Below, piece by piece: positions 18,806-32,245 of a stretch of 64,000 nt of DNA. The stretch lies in assembly GCF_008831285.2 (NCBI RefSeq), contig NC_045145.1:11904802-11968801 (forward strand), given 5' to 3'. The notes beneath the pieces are model-generated. The model searched no databases. It saw nothing but the letters and a program-made list of their open reading frames with translations, and was not told where the DNA came from. Numbering within the stretch: position 1 is the stretch's first letter; every line of letters starts with the position of its first letter. Both the position numbers and the translations under genes were made by a program. This DNA is from Nymphaea colorata. Lineage: Eukaryota; Streptophyta; Magnoliopsida; Nymphaeales; Nymphaeaceae.

Positions 18806-19152
18806 TCTGATACCAAAGTTATCATGACCCAAGTTTTGACACCAATTTATTTTTGTAGATATAATGGAATTGAACATTGGGCTTTAAAAATCACATCAAG
18901 TCATGAGTAATGATCAAATCAGAACAGACCCAAATCTTAAAAAACAACATCACAAGAAACCATGTAGTGTTAGAAATCAAGCAAAGGCAAAAATAAAATT
19001 ACTCACAATTTAATGTGCTTCAGAGTATTGTTCTTCTACATCCATGACGATGCTCTCTCACTCCATAATCTCGTTGGGTGAGATTCCACTAATATATATA
19101 GACAATTTACATCAAGTTATTCTTGGAAATATATCTTTCCTTTGGTTTACAG
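18806..19152 (-). mobile_element. LTR with primer-binding site (Copia-type, minus strand)
   Basis: GCTCTGATACCA at 18806-18817 is the complement of a perfect Copia primer-binding site. To its right lies an LTR-like stretch whose minus-strand sequence contains a TATA box (CTATATATATTAGTGG near 19105) and ends ...GGTCATGATAACTT next to the site. A TGTAAACC near 19152 may be the LTR start. It directly abuts the truncated RNase H of the Copia relic to its right, so both may belong to one rearranged element. Confidence 0.55.
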
Positions 19153-19234
19153 ATTGATTGATCCATGCACTGGGATTGCATATCCTTTGCTGGTTTGGCA
19201 GTTTCCCTTTTCTGCAGCGGTATTGGCTATGGCC

Positions 19235-20465
19235 CGGTACTCAGCTTCAGTAGAGAATCGGGCAACAGTAGGTTGTTTCTTTGAACTCCAAGAGATCAAA
19301 TTGTGGCCAAGGAAGATAGCATTGGCTCCAATGGATTTGCAGTCGTCTGGGCAGGCAGCCCAGTCTCCATCAGAGTAAGCATGAAGTTGAGTTGATGAGT
19401 TCTGGTGGAGGCGAAGGCCATGATGGATGGTGGCTTTAATATAGCATAATATATGTTTTACAACATTCCAGTTTTCAGTTGTAGGTGTGTGCATGAATTG
19501 ACACACTTTATTGATGCGAAAGAAAGAAATGGCCTAGTGATGGTGAGATATTGAAGGGCCCCAATAGTTTGGCAATATAGAGTGGCATCTGAAAATGGTG
19601 TTCCAGCCTTTGTCAGTGAGGAATTGGCCAGTAGGGGTGTAGAGATAGGCTTGGCACCAGTCATGTTTGTTCTAGTCAAAATGTCAATAATATACTTTTG
19701 TTGCGAGAGAAGCAAACCTTCTGACGTTGGAATGGCCTGAATACCCAAGAAGTAATGTAAAGATCTAAGATCTTTGAGAGAGAAGGCAGCACTGAGACAA
19801 TGAACTAACTGAGTAACTTGATCAGTAGAATTCTCGTTAATTAGAATATCATCGACATAAACCAGGAAAAAAATTATAACCTGACCTGTAGTCAATGCGA
19901 ACAAGGAGTTGTCAGTGTGAGACATTTTAAATCCCATATGTAGGAGCGACTGACTAATATGGTGATACCAGGCTCTTGGGGCTTTCTTTAAGCCATAGAG
20001 TGATTTATGAAGTTTGCACACATAACCTAGGTGGCGTTGATCTTCAAATCCTGGAGGCTGAGCCATATATACATCTTCAGTAGGATCCCCATGAAGAAAT
20101 ACATTATTGACGTCGAGTTATTTTATAGGCCATCGAAGAGAAGTAGTAAGAGATAAAACTGTGCATACAGTAGCTGGATTTACAATAGGACTGAATGTTT
20201 CAAAGTAGTCAATGCCTTCAATTTGATCATAGCCTTTGGCGACTAGTCGAGCTTTGTAGTGTTTCAAAGTTCCATCATCTTTACGTTTAATTTTGAAGAT
20301 CCATTTGCATCCGATAATGGGAAAGGTTCGGTCAAATGGAACCAGAGTCCACGTTTCATTTTGATGAAGAGCTTGCATCTCCTTTGCCATAGCCTCTTGC
20401 CAATGTAGTCTTGAGGGCTTGCACATAAGTTCTTGGTTCCTGGTCGGAGTAAGATTGGGTGACAA
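19235..20465 (-). pseudogene. Copia-3 reverse transcriptase and RNase H (decayed)
   Basis: The minus strand carries a second Copia lineage. Its reverse transcriptase shows IGCKWIFKIKRKDDG, KARLVAKGYDQIEGIDY, then (after an in-frame stop around 20120) YMAQPPGFEDQ, LYGLKKAPRAW and an intact YVDDILI box at about 19860. RNase H follows with AYSDGDWAACPDD and STEAEYRAIANTAAE. At about 19235 the homology stops abruptly in mid-domain. The sequence differs strongly from the two nested Copia elements and resembles the Ale/Retrofit type, a clade call made from memory. Confidence 0.85.
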
Positions 20466-22110
20466 GAGCAGTGGGAAGTGGGTAGGCTATTGAAAATGAG
20501 GATTTCGGTCTTTTGGTGCCATCTTGTGAGCGGGTGATCATGCTATGGGTTTGAAGTGTGGGCACAGCTGCAGGTGGAGGAATGGCTGAGTCATCTAGTG
20601 TAGGAGGTGTATCTGGAATGGGAGTTGAGTCACGGGTTGGAGTGGTTTGAGATGATGGTGGTGGGTGATTTGATAGAGAGTTGGTTGTGGTAGGTAGCAT
20701 AGGTAAAAAAATGGGTAGTGTGGTTTGGTGGTATTGTGGGGATCATGTAGTTTGGTTGTTCAAGAAATGGAAAGTCTGACTCATTGAACACAATGTTACG
20801 GCTGATGATGATTTTGTAATTTCGGAGCTTGTAACAAAGATAACCCTTGTGAAAATTTGAGTATCCAAGAAAGGCGTGTTTGGAGGACTTAGGTTGAAGC
20901 TTGTGCTGATAATAAGGTTTAAGTTTGGGTATGCGGCACAACCAAGCACTCACAAGAATTTATAATTTGGAGGTATTTGGAATAAAATTTCAAACGGGGA
21001 CTTGCCTTTGAGACATGTTATAGGAACACGGTTCAATAAACATGTTGTTGTGCTGAATGCATAAGTCCAGAATTATGTTGGAACACCTCCATCTTGAAGA
21101 AGAGAGAGGTATGTTTCAACAAGAGTGCGATGTTTCCTTTTAGTTGTGCCATTCTGTTCATGTGTATGAGGGCAGAAAATTTTTCTTTTGATACCATGAT
21201 CTTGAAAGAACTTGTTAAGCGCTACATATTCACCACCACCGTCAGATTGGAAAAATTTAATTTTTGTATCAAAGATATTTTTGACTTTCACCTTGAACGC
21301 TTTAAAAGCCTTTTCAATGTCAAACTTATATGCCAAAAAATAAATCCATGTATACTTCGAGTATTCATCTATAAAAGGAGACACAGTATTGATATCTGTC
21401 TTTGCTAATCATGGGCGTAGGACCCCATATGTCCGAATGAACCACTTCAAGTGGTTTAGTAGTTTTGTGATCAGATAGAGTAAAAGGAAGAGCATGTGAT
21501 TTTCCAGATTGACAAGCATCACAAAGGTTATTGTTTTTGACATCACTCAAAAGGAAGTTTATATTGTCTCTAGATAAAATGAACATTATTCAAAGCAGTG
21601 TGTCCAAGTCTAGCATGCCATCTACTAATGGTAGTCCATTCTCCATAGAGTGCCACCTTCTCAGTTTGACGTTGATTGCTTTCTGCTTGTGAGAGTTGGA
21701 GACGATATAGGCCATTGTTACTCCTTCCTTGTAGGATCACCACCCCTGTACGCTGGTCCTTCACCACACAATGATTTGCAAAAGATTCAAACACAACTTG
21801 ATTATCCTTGCAGAATTTATTCACAGATAATAGATTATGAACCATTTTTAGAGCATGAAGAATATCTCGCAGAGCAACAGTAGATTTAGGAAGATGAAAA
21901 AGAGTTGACCCAATGTTTTGAATACACACACCTGATCCGTCCCCAACCTTAACAGTGTCGTTGCCTTCATAAGGTTCATGAATTGCCATCGATTCACGAG
22001 AATTGTTGATGTGATGGGTTGCTCCTGTGTCATGTCAGGGATCCAATTTGCATCATCAAACATATGAGGAGTGGAGTGATATACCTGAGCATTTGAGGAT
22101 GATCCAATTT
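20466..22110 (-). pseudogene. Copia-3 protease and integrase (decayed)
   Basis: Upstream on the minus strand are a frameshifted protease start around 22030 (WIPD then TGATHHINN-like remnants) and a conserved region with VKVGDGSGVCI. The integrase has WHARLGHT, CDACQSGKSH, HSDIWGP, QSDGGGEY and HEQNGTTKRKHRT; the usual AERKHR glutamate context is altered to TKRKHRT. A serine/threonine/proline-rich linker (about 20700-20470) leads to the reverse transcriptase. Frameshifts and stops are frequent. No gag or 5' LTR is recognisable beyond 22110. Confidence 0.82.
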
Positions 22111-24889
22111 GCATCATGAATTCCCACAAACGATGCCAGGAAAAATAAGAACCGCCTATTATACTCTGTTCTGCTACTTCTACCACCAGTTCGAGCACCC
22201 AATAGTCACACGAATTTGATTCAAATCTCATGTAATCAATGACAGAAATCAACTCCAAGCAAAGATAACATGCAGATAAAAAGGTAAACTTCAAGATTAA
22301 TGCACCAAGTCGCTGAAAAATCCCAAATTCGATGGAAATTTGAAGAACCAGTCACTGTGGCAGTGGAATGACCGATAGCACCGCCGATTTCCACCCAAAT
22401 CCGGCCGTGACCGGTTTCTTCTTCAAAACAGCATCTCAAAAATGGTAGGAATGTACATAAACTCAAATGACAACCACAAAAATCCTAGACTCAACTCAAT
22501 GCCTACATTGCCAGTCTATTGCAAAACTAAGGAAGTCCATTTGGTAGCTGATATTCATTCAAGGGATACATGTAGAGATAGAAGGGAAGTGTCAAATTAC
22601 TCCCAAAAGTAAATACCCAACCATGAGTGTAACATGGTTTGGCAAGGCATGTATATACTTATATATCAAATAAAAGCAATATACATCTAACAAATATTCT
22701 CATGAGTCATTAACCTTATGCCACACTAGTAGAGGAACAAGACCCATCATAAGTTATAAATTCACACTAACAGCCCAATGACCACTAATCATGATCATAG
22801 TGATGAGCATCGGCGAAAAATACCTATGGACACAATCACAGGTGGAACAGAACCAATCTTCACCAAGCGGTCCACTTAGACCAAGAGTAACCTGCAGTAA
22901 AGCCTCCTAAGATAACCAAACTTTCCGCTGCAGTAGCAGGATCCAACCACCCAGCCTTAATCCAAGTGGTAGACACACCTCTCTAGGCACCTGAGATGAG
23001 GGACTAGGAGATGCCTCAGTCTCCAATAGTAACAAACGCAAAAGCTCAAGCCCTTGGACTGCATAATATCCAACGGGCAGTTCAGTGCATACGATGGAAT
23101 GGGCAGCGACAATGAGCTCATGTCATAGCAGCACCTCCCAAAACAAAGCCATCCACTAGATTCAGCTCCCACTTCCATGTGCGATAATGTCATAATCTGT
23201 ACATGTTTACAGTAGCACACAAAATTCTGGGGAGGGTTGGAGGTTAATGAGTCAATTAAAACTTGATAATCAGCAAAAGGAAAGTATTCCATACTTACAC
23301 AGAATAGCCTCTCAAGGCCTCACAAAGACCAGCGTTGTGTAACAACATTAAACAAATGTATTCTCTAACACAATATATGAACTTAGCACCTTTTGTGGAT
23401 TCTACTCACATTAACTGCCCTATAGTGTAACTGGTTATTTAGGAACTAAAACTGAAGGTTAGAATTTTCACTTCACCTCTTCATAAACTTTATAGTTAAT
23501 TTCTGTATCTCTTATGTATCTTCTTACGAAGCGATTAATGTAAGTCTAATAAATACACTAAGGGCTTGGCTGTGATGTGCCATACTCCCTTGTAACAGCT
23601 GAGTTCTTACTTGTATAGGTTCTCACAGAGGGAAGGCATGGCTACTATCCGTTCTGTTTCAGAATCCTTGTATTGCACTAGTGCTTTAAATCTGAAATAA
23701 GAACAAGAGTGGAATCAAAATGGATGACCAATATCCTTTTCCTGCCAAATCTGTTGGTTATGTTGCATGATTGCTTATAGAAAGAATTTATTCTCAGCAG
23801 AACTGATCATCAACAATCTTAATAACCTCTAGGTCGCATAATTTTGAGTTCAGGCATATTATTAAAGTCCACCAAATGTGTAAAGATTCTATGCACCTGA
23901 AATAACCAGTTAAAGGAGACATAATAGCAAATAGAAAGTACTCCTTACCCACTTGAATATGTTTGTTCACTTTGTATTAGTGTCATGCTACAAAATTTGT
24001 TGCCCCAGCATATCTAGTTTCAAACAACTTTTGGAGCAGGTTCAAGGCTTTAACCAAATCTGAACCTCAAGTGCTCTCATACCAAGCACATACTCATGAA
24101 ATTTTCATTAACAAAGTTCATATGCACCCTTGGCATCTAGGATACTTTTATCATCCAATCTGTTTCTCTTGTTCACTTTAACTGTTTGGGGTGTGACATA
24201 AGAGCATAAATAATTTTTTATTCAAATCCATAAAATCCACAGATTTTTCCTCCAACCTTATTCTTGTGATGCTATGTTCAGTGGAAAATATCATTTATAA
24301 TATGATCAACTTCTAATTATAACAAGTTATGCTCAATTCTACCCCAAAAAGCCACAAAGAGGGCCACCGACTTCAGAAATGGCTGTGCAAATTAACAGGC
24401 CTAAATATACAAGTCAGAAAATATATATATACATATATCCTACCTCTAATCTTGTGGAACAGTCCATTAGAAATCAGCATTCCAGCAGAGTGAATTTATA
24501 CTGATCCTGAAATCTGATCACTAAGATCAGACTAAGGTTTGTTCAGTTCTGAATAACTTAGCATATCTAAAGAAGGAATGATGCATTTCCATCCTACCTG
24601 CATTAATTTTATAAATATATTTGATTAGCATCTCAGACCCCAAATCTGCTTTAGCATGTTCCCACAGATCATGTACTGATTAGATCTGATTAACTACACA
24701 AGTCTTCATGAACTTGACTTGGTAACACTAACAGCACACTTTTTTATATATTACACATTCAATCAAAAACCCATACACACTTTCATGGCATCAATGAACA
24801 ATCTGACGTCTTTTTAATTTCCCTAAAGCTAGCAGTCATGCCTCATGAAATGATGCACTGTATTAGTTTTAACATGATATCGATACAAA
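22111..24889. other. Intergenic stretch, no gene recognised
   Basis: Short open frames occur on both strands, but none shows a domain, codon pattern or splice structure I can support. It may include the decayed gag and 5' end of Copia-3 at its left edge. Confidence 0.5.
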
Positions 24890-25349
24890 TAACATCATTC
24901 CCTACTCAATAACATACATATGTATAACTTTGCATATCGCTGAATGCATCAATATATTTTCACTTCACACACATATACATTTATATATCTTTATGTACAT
25001 ATAAATATGACAAACATACATGAACTACATGTTGCACTTAGGTCTAGATATTCTCATACCTGTAAGTCTGAAAAAATCTGGTTCAGCCTGTAGGTTTGCC
25101 TTTTCCAGCACGTCCCCAACACCACATCAGCTCACTTTCCACCTTTGAAACATGTATTTATTTATAACTTTCCCCTTAGAAGTTACATATATGTCTACAT
25201 ACAGTTCATTATTGTCTCAATACATACTTGAGTACTCCGGACAGAGACAACCATGATTTACTAGGATTGTCCAAGAGTTTCTTCCTTTTCTGGTCTACAC
25301 ACATATATATAACTTCATATATATTATGAGATGTGTCTTTAAACCAAAC

Positions 25350-25397
<48 letters not shown>

Positions 25398-25538
25398 CGA
25401 ATAGTATTTCCAAAATTTGTACAAGGGCTGAATAAAATTTTCAAAAATATAACTATAATTTTTGCTTTTCCAAAACATGAAGGAGAGGCCATGGCCCCTG
25501 CTAGTCCCCCTTCCATATATATATATATATATATAAAA

Positions 25539-25602
<64 letters not shown>

Positions 25603-26147
25603 GATAACCAGTGCCTACCTTGCCTACCTACTTTGTCTCCTCCAAAGATGTTGTAGAAAATGGAATATATGTGTGTGTGTGTGTGTATGTATATATATCC
25701 AAAATTTTGTTGCTGGAACTTTCTCCACCAATACCATAGCAAATGGTAAGTAAAATGCTGCCACGTTAAGTTAAATAAGCCCTCCACAAGGGAATTAAAG
25801 TTTCTATCCGAATTTGCTTCTCCTTTCTTTATAAAAGGAGGTTGACTCTTTGTTTCCTCCAGCCTTCCTCAATGAGGCATTTGCATTTGCTATGTCTCTT
25901 AAATCTCTTTCTCTTCCCTCAAACTACTTCATTTTTTTTATAGCTGGTTTATTATAACTTAATAACTATTTATTCCCACAGCTGCCTCATTATGACTTAA
26001 TAACTATCTTTGACTAGTCTCAAGATTGCATATAAATAAATAAACCAAAAATTATGTGTGTGTATGTGTGTATACGTATATATATAGTCTTTACTTATAA
26101 TTTCTAGTATAGCTCTAATTAGACCCATTAAAATTGTGGGGCCATAC
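24890..26147 (-). repeat. Gypsy-2 long LTR
   Basis: This is the second copy of the Gypsy-1 LTR, uninterrupted here. On the minus strand it begins TATGGCCCCACAATTT directly after a polypurine tract (GGGGGGAGGAAG near 26148-26160) and runs left at least to 24890. It contains long TA runs (25350-25395 and 25517-25602) and a GT run. It exceeds 1.2 kb, typical of chromovirus LTRs. The left boundary is not determined. Confidence 0.65.
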
Positions 26148-28610
26148 TTCCTCCCCCCATGAAAGAATTTTGTCCTCAAAATTTGCATGTACCTTATTCA
26201 AAACACTGAGGTAACTAATCTTCATGTTATCCTCCTTATGCTCCCATGTGCATTATTTGATTCCATGATGTTGTTATTCCACTTGTACCAACAAGATCTT
26301 CTTTATTTGCAACACATGTTCCTTTTGATCTATGACCCGAAGTGTCATTTCCTCCATTGTTATATCTTCTTGCAAATATACCTCTTCATAGTCTATCACA
26401 TATGAAGGATCTAAAACATACTTATGAAGCATGAATACATGAACTGTTTGATGGGCATGGTGGTTTTGTGGTGGTAATGCAATTCAATAAGCCACATTTC
26501 CAATCTTCTTTAAAATTTCAAATGGTCCAATGTACCTTGGACTCCATTTTTCCTTCTTTCTGAATCGAAAATGCTCTTGGTAGGTGAAAGTTTGTTAAGA
26601 CATGATCTCCTACTTCAAAAGCCAACTCCATTATTGTTGGTATGCATAACTTTGCTAATAGCGCTGGGCAGCCAAAATTTTCTTCCTACTCTTATTAACT
26701 TGATCAGTATAATGTTGAATGAATAGAGGATCTTCAATTTTGTTGTCTCCAATCCCAGTCCAACTTGTTAGCGATGTGCAAGGTCGACCATAAAGAGCTT
26801 AAAATGGAGTCATTCCAATACTTGAATGATAAGCTATTATTATAAGTGAATTCTGTCAACTTCACATGATTGTCTTATTCACCGTTCCACTCTAGCACAC
26901 AAGCTCAAAACATATCCTCTAGTGTTTGGATGGTTCTTTCTGACTATCCATCGGTTTGGGGATAAAATGTTATACTCAATTTTTGCTTTTTTCTTAAAGC
27001 TTTTTGTTATCTTTCACAAAATTTAGATGTAAATTGTGGATCCCTATCCAATGAGTCTAACAATCTCTTCAACATATAAGTTTGCTAAACTTTTAAAAGA
27101 TTGTGAAATCCTGATTGGTAAGAAGTGTGCAGATTTATTCAAGCGGTCCACTATGACCCTTATAGCATCATGGTGTCTTCGAGTTCTTGGTAATTCTACT
27201 ATAAAATCTATTGTAACATCTTCCCACTTCCACTAACGGATCTCAATCTTTTGCATTAATCCACTAGGCTTTTGATGTTCAAGCATTGTGAGATAAACTC
27301 TCAATCTCTTTCTTCATTCCTGGCCACCAAAAGTTTCCTCTTATATTTTGATACATCTTAGTACTTCTCGGATGTATAGTGTATCTTGTTTTGTGTGTCT
27401 CCTCCAACAACTTATTTTTCACTTTTGTATTGTTTGAAACCCAAAGTCTACTGCTAAACCAGATGGAATGGACCCATCATCCTCTTCAAGATAAGCAATA
27501 TCTTCTTTTTGACTTTCAGCTACCATACTTTTATATTCAGGGCTTTGCTTTTGCTTCTCTATGATTTCTTTTAGGAAGTTGTCCCTAATCAAGGTAGTGC
27601 ACTTGACCCTGCCACCATAATTCTACATTGGATGCTAACGTGTGAGATCCTTTATTAGCTTCCTAGTCTGTAGTAGCAGCCCATATGCCTTAATAAGAGT
27701 CTTTCTATTGAGTACATTTGCACTACATTAGCCTTTCCAGAATCATAGTTTATTTAGATGTAATAATCATTCATATACTACATTCTTCTCCTCTGTCTTA
27801 GGTTCAATTCCTTTTGTGAAAACAAATACTCAAAAGATTTATGATTAGAAAATACCTTAAATCTACACCATAAGATAATGTTTCCACATCTTTAGTACAA
27901 ACATCACTACGCTGAGCTCTAAATCATGAGTGAGATCATTTTTCATGTGTTTTCAATTGCTTAGAGTCGTATGCTATCACTTTATTTTCCTGCATAAACA
28001 CTACAGCTTAGCTAACTAGTCCTAATGCATCTATATAGACTGTGAATCATTATCGCTCTTTTGGCAAAGTTAGAATTAGTGATCAATTTATCCTTCAAAT
28101 GTTGAAAGATCTTCTCACATGCTGTTGTCCACTCTAACTTAACTCCTTTTTGTAATAGTTTAGTCACTCGAGCTGCAATTTTGGAAAAATCTTGAATAAA
28201 CTTTTTTTAATAGCCTACCAAACCAAGGAAATTTCTAATCTCTATCACACTAGTGGGTGCATTTCATTGTGAAATAGCTTTCATCTTTGTTGGATTAATT
28301 GACACACCATCCTTTGAGATTATATGTCCCAAAAAGTTTATTTTGTCTAGCCAAAACTCACACTTCGAGTACTTGGCATAGAGTTTGTTCTATCTCAGTT
28401 TCTCTAAAACAAGCTCAAGATGTAATGTGTGTGATGCTTCACACTCATAATATATCAGCACATCATCAATGGACTCTGTGATAAAATTGTCTAAGTACTC
28501 ATGAAAAATTTTATTCATAAGACCCATGAAAATGCCTTGCTCAGTCCTTTTCAAAGTAATTCCTCTCTTTGCAATCCTTAAATTCCACGATGCCACTACT
28601 TAATGAACTG
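26148..28610 (-). pseudogene. Gypsy-2 pol: reverse transcriptase, RNase H, integrase (decayed)
   Basis: Reading leftwards on the minus strand, 28596-28390 carries the reverse-transcriptase end (GLMNKIFHEYLDNF, then the active-site region ESIDDVLIYYE). A YAKYSKCEFWLDKINFLGH motif with frame breaks follows at about 28385-28310, then the RNase H lead-in (KFIQDFSKIA near 28190), and integrase landmarks at about 27440-26560 that match Gypsy-1. NFEDKIL precedes the polypurine tract. Many stops and small indels are present. The protease, gag and 5' LTR are absent beyond 28610, so the copy is 5'-truncated. Confidence 0.83.
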
Positions 28611-30276
28611 ACCATAGTTGTGCTTGAATAGGACAAGTAAACACTAGAGCTGCTAATCAGGGAAGCTAAGATGATCTCAATAAGCCGAAAATGAATGGTA
28701 TGGCCTGTAACTGCACTTTGTATCTATATGGAACAACATATAAGTAGAGATCCCGTATGCCCCTCTTGACAATGTAAAATAGAACATTGACATGCTGCCA
28801 TTTCTGACAATTATTGTAATATGCACAGATAAGAAAAGGGACCACCACAGAGATCAATATACTTTATACCACATGTCAAAACCCTCGGACTACCACACGA
28901 AACCACTATGTGTATTCAAAGTGAACTGTGAACAACAGAAAATCATCCTTACTTTCTTTCATTAGAGCTTGGTTTTAGATGCAATAATGCCACAAGTCCA
29001 GCTTCTTCCTAACTTGAGTTGCTTGTGCTAGAAGGAGGATTCTACCTGAGCATGGGGGAGAGAGCAGGGAAGTTCAAATGGCTTTAAGAAACCCACGAAA
29101 CCTAAAATTGTGTTTGTCAATGCAGGGGTCTAACATCGATGAATTGAGTAAGGCATATCAATGTACACAATAGCAACAACGATGGGATTTGGGTTGAGCC
29201 AAAGCCACCCACCGCTGCTAGATTGATGAATCGCCCATTCTTGTCGTTGATGCAGAGGTCCAACATCAATGAATCACCCATGCTTCTTATTGGAGCAACA
29301 CATTCCAACTGAAAACTTTCATCACCCTACCTCGATGAAGTTTGGTTGCCCCAAATGCCCAAAACATCATTTCAGCATGAAAAAAGTACCCCCCCCCCCA
29401 CCCCCAACCCTTTCAGGTTATACAAAACCTGGTTTTCATCCATGTTTTCATGAAATTGGTTATTGAATAAACTCAGTTTTGATCGTAACTGAACAACCTA
29501 AAATGGGCTTTTAGACAAAACATCGTTTTGCTTCTGAAACCCATTTTTTGGTGTGTTGCCAAACAAGCACTTAGAGTTTAAATTAGAATTGTGTCTTAAA
29601 CCTAGTGTTACATGGAGGTCCCCTGCTACTTTTGGTCTGACTCTTAGAAGGATTTAGGGAGCTTGCTCCCCTAGTTGGAAAACTCCATCTATACTTTCTA
29701 TTAGGATGCTGGCTACAATGTTTATCTACAACATTCAATGCATATGAGATAACGTGATCAACCGACAAAACATTAGCACAGGAAAATTCATCAACAATAG
29801 TAGGGTGAAACATTGGGCCTCCACATGCAAAGACAGATTCCATCATGTGAGATTTTATATTATATAATATAATATATATAATATATATATATATATACAA
29901 AGTTATTTGATTCTTCTGGCCATCTGTCCAACAGGATTTTCTAGACAACCTCATGCGATTGGACTGCATGTGTGAGAGATCAAGATGGCCGAGTGCCCAA
30001 CAGATTTCAATTATAAAGAGAAAGAGAGATCAAAATGTGGTGGCATCTCTCCTCTACAACACACTCAACAAGGAGAGAAATCCATTGAGATTACTTCGTG
30101 TACACACCACACAATTTATGTTTTCATATTTGCATATATTTCCTTCCTTTTTTGTGCAAATAGTGGTATTCTCTTAAAACTCCTCCATTTTTGTCATGTT
30201 TATGGATTTGACTTTTTACAATTGATGTTGACAACTGTCTTTAGTGTTGGTTGGGTGGAGAAGAGCAGCACTAACG
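28611..30276. other. Intergenic stretch, no gene recognised
   Basis: No supported coding sequence. It includes a C-homopolymer (about 29388-29400) and a TA run at 29860-29896. Confidence 0.5.
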
Positions 30277-30280
30277 TGCT

Positions 30281-31056
30281 GTTTGGATGGAGAGAAAGGG
30301 AGGGAAGGGAAGGGTTGAACAATCAATCCTTTGTTTGGTTGACTAAATAAAAAGAAGGGAAAGGAAAAGAAAGTAGAAAATTTGTTTGGTTGCAAATGAA
30401 GGGAAAAGAAAGGGAAAGAATGGAAAGGATGCTCTAATGTAAATTCAATCCCTCCAAAATTGAAGGAATTGGGAAGGAAAGAAAAAGTCTACCATGTATA
30501 CCCTTGACCTTCCGTGACTCTTTCGCTCCCTTCCTGCCCCTGGTCAAAACTCTGATGGGTGTCGGGTCTGTCTCTCTCTCCATTCCCACCACTGCTTAAG
30601 ACTGGGATAGTAATCTTCCCCATTCAGACCATACCAACCATCGCCGGAGTCACCATCACCACTGTTGGATAGTGGGTTGCTACTGTTCATTGTGTTCCCT
30701 GTACACCTCTAGAATTGAATGTTAAGGGTATTATTGTAAAATAATATAAATTCTATCATTTTCTTTCCTTTCTATCCAAACAAGCTTTATAATCACCTCT
30801 TTTGTTCCTTTCCTTTTTCTTCCTTCCCTATCTCCTTTCCCTCCTTTTCTTTTTTTTTCCTTTCTATTCAAACAAACTTTATAACCACCTCTTTCCTTTC
30901 CTTTCCTTTTCTTTCCCTCCCTTTCCCGTTCTCTTTCCCTCCCTTTCTTTTCCTTTCCTTTTCTTTTCTTTCCCTCCCTTTCCTGTTCTCTTTCCCTCCC
31001 TTTCTTTTCCTTTACTTTTGACCCCTCTCTTTCCTTTCCTTTCCCTCCATCCAAAC
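30281..31056. mobile_element. Small inverted-repeat element with purine/pyrimidine arms
   Basis: GTTTGGATGGAGAGAAAGGG at 30281-30300 is mirrored by the complement of CCTTTCCCTCCATCCAAAC at 31038-31056. The arms are purine-rich on the left and pyrimidine-rich on the right. A further TATCCAAAC copy lies near 30774. The right arm has a 52-bp tandem repeat (about 30907-31012). It has no coding capacity. This looks like a non-autonomous DNA transposon of the same kind as the one at 44426. I could not define a target-site duplication. Confidence 0.5.
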
Positions 31057-32245
31057 AAAGTGTAAGAAACACCTTCTTCAAGACCGACTGTCTGCATCCA
31101 TCTCCAGCAAATGGAGAGCTCGTTGGGGTAGTGGTGGATTGGAGGTTGGTAAATACCTCTGTCTCTGTCTCTCTCTCTCCTTTCTCTGTGTTTCTTTTTT
31201 TCTTTTCCCTTCTCTTCTTGTCCCCTCCCCCTCCCCGCTCTCCCCAAAAAACCTCCTCTCTACAATTACTGTAGCACCAATGACTTCTCTTATTTATTTT
31301 TCTTTTTCATTATCTTCTTCTTATTCTTCTTTGTCCCTCCCCCTTCTTTTTTCCTCCTTAGTTTGCTTCCTATCCTTTTTTTTTTGTTCCTTTCATCTGA
31401 TTGCCCTTACACCCATTTTTCTTATTTTTTTGTTGACCGTGAACATCGATGGTGGAAGAACTTCAGCTCACTTCAACAAAGATCTTCTTTGACCACTCCC
31501 ACCTTCTTCTTCTCCTTGTTGCTGCTCTTTCTTTTTCTTTCTCTTCCTACTTTCTTGTTGCTCTCTCTTTCCCCATTTTCTCTTTCCTTATTTTTATTCT
31601 TATGCCCTGTTGTTTCCCTGTTTTCCTTTCCTTTTTTCTTCTCCTCTTCTTCTTCTTTTTTTCCCATTTTTCTCTTCTTCTTTTTCCTCTCTTGTTGCTC
31701 TTTGTCCCCCATTTTTACTCCCTTTTTTTTCTTTCTTTTTCTTTTTTTTTCTCCTCCCTCCCTTATTGCTCTTTGTATCCCCATCCTTTCCCTCCATTTC
31801 TTTTATCTTCTCCATTTTTATTGCAGTGTTAATATCACGGGCACCCCACAATGGGCTGGGACATTAACGCGGCCATTGAATAGAACTTAAACAAGCTGAA
31901 CTTGAGTTCGGACACAGCCTTTTGGGTTGAGCACCAAACCAACCTTGTAAAGATTGACTTGGGCTCAAACTGAGTAATATGGCAGTTGAGCCAAGCTCTC
32001 AAACTGAGTAATATGGGAGTTGAGCCAAGCTCGAGCTGGTCAAACTAGTCACAAATGGCACTTTTTTTCTCCAATATCTGAAGGAAATTCTTTCTCAATG
32101 CATAGACAACTTGCCTACTGCATGCGGATATGGAAGAAAGTACAATAGCACTTGCAGCAATTTCACCCAATTTACTGTTGTACTGCTCATCAACATACTT
32201 ACATCTTACATTTTCTTCGCTTGCATTTGGAGCATTCTTCTTTTT
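31057..32245. other. Pyrimidine-rich non-coding tract
   Basis: From about 31150 to 31830 the plus strand is almost wholly C and T (CTTCTT, CCTTTT runs). Open frames here are composition artefacts rich in leucine, phenylalanine and serine. No gene is supported. Confidence 0.7.

Noticed and set aside
25209-25787. 192-codon frame rich in Tyr/Ile
   Set aside because: It is a read-through of TA microsatellites in the Gypsy LTR.
29985-30010. GATGGCCGAGTG, similar to a tRNA A-box
   Set aside because: No B-box, no cloverleaf arms and no CCA-side pairing could be found downstream.
30879-31247. Lys/Glu-rich minus-strand frames
   Set aside because: They arise from the purine-rich strand of the inverted-repeat element and have no gene features.
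31363-31890. Long open frames in pyrimidine-rich DNA (plus and minus)
   Set aside because: They are low-complexity Leu/Phe/Ser or Lys/Glu/Arg runs produced by CT/GA composition, without domains, good starts or splice structure.
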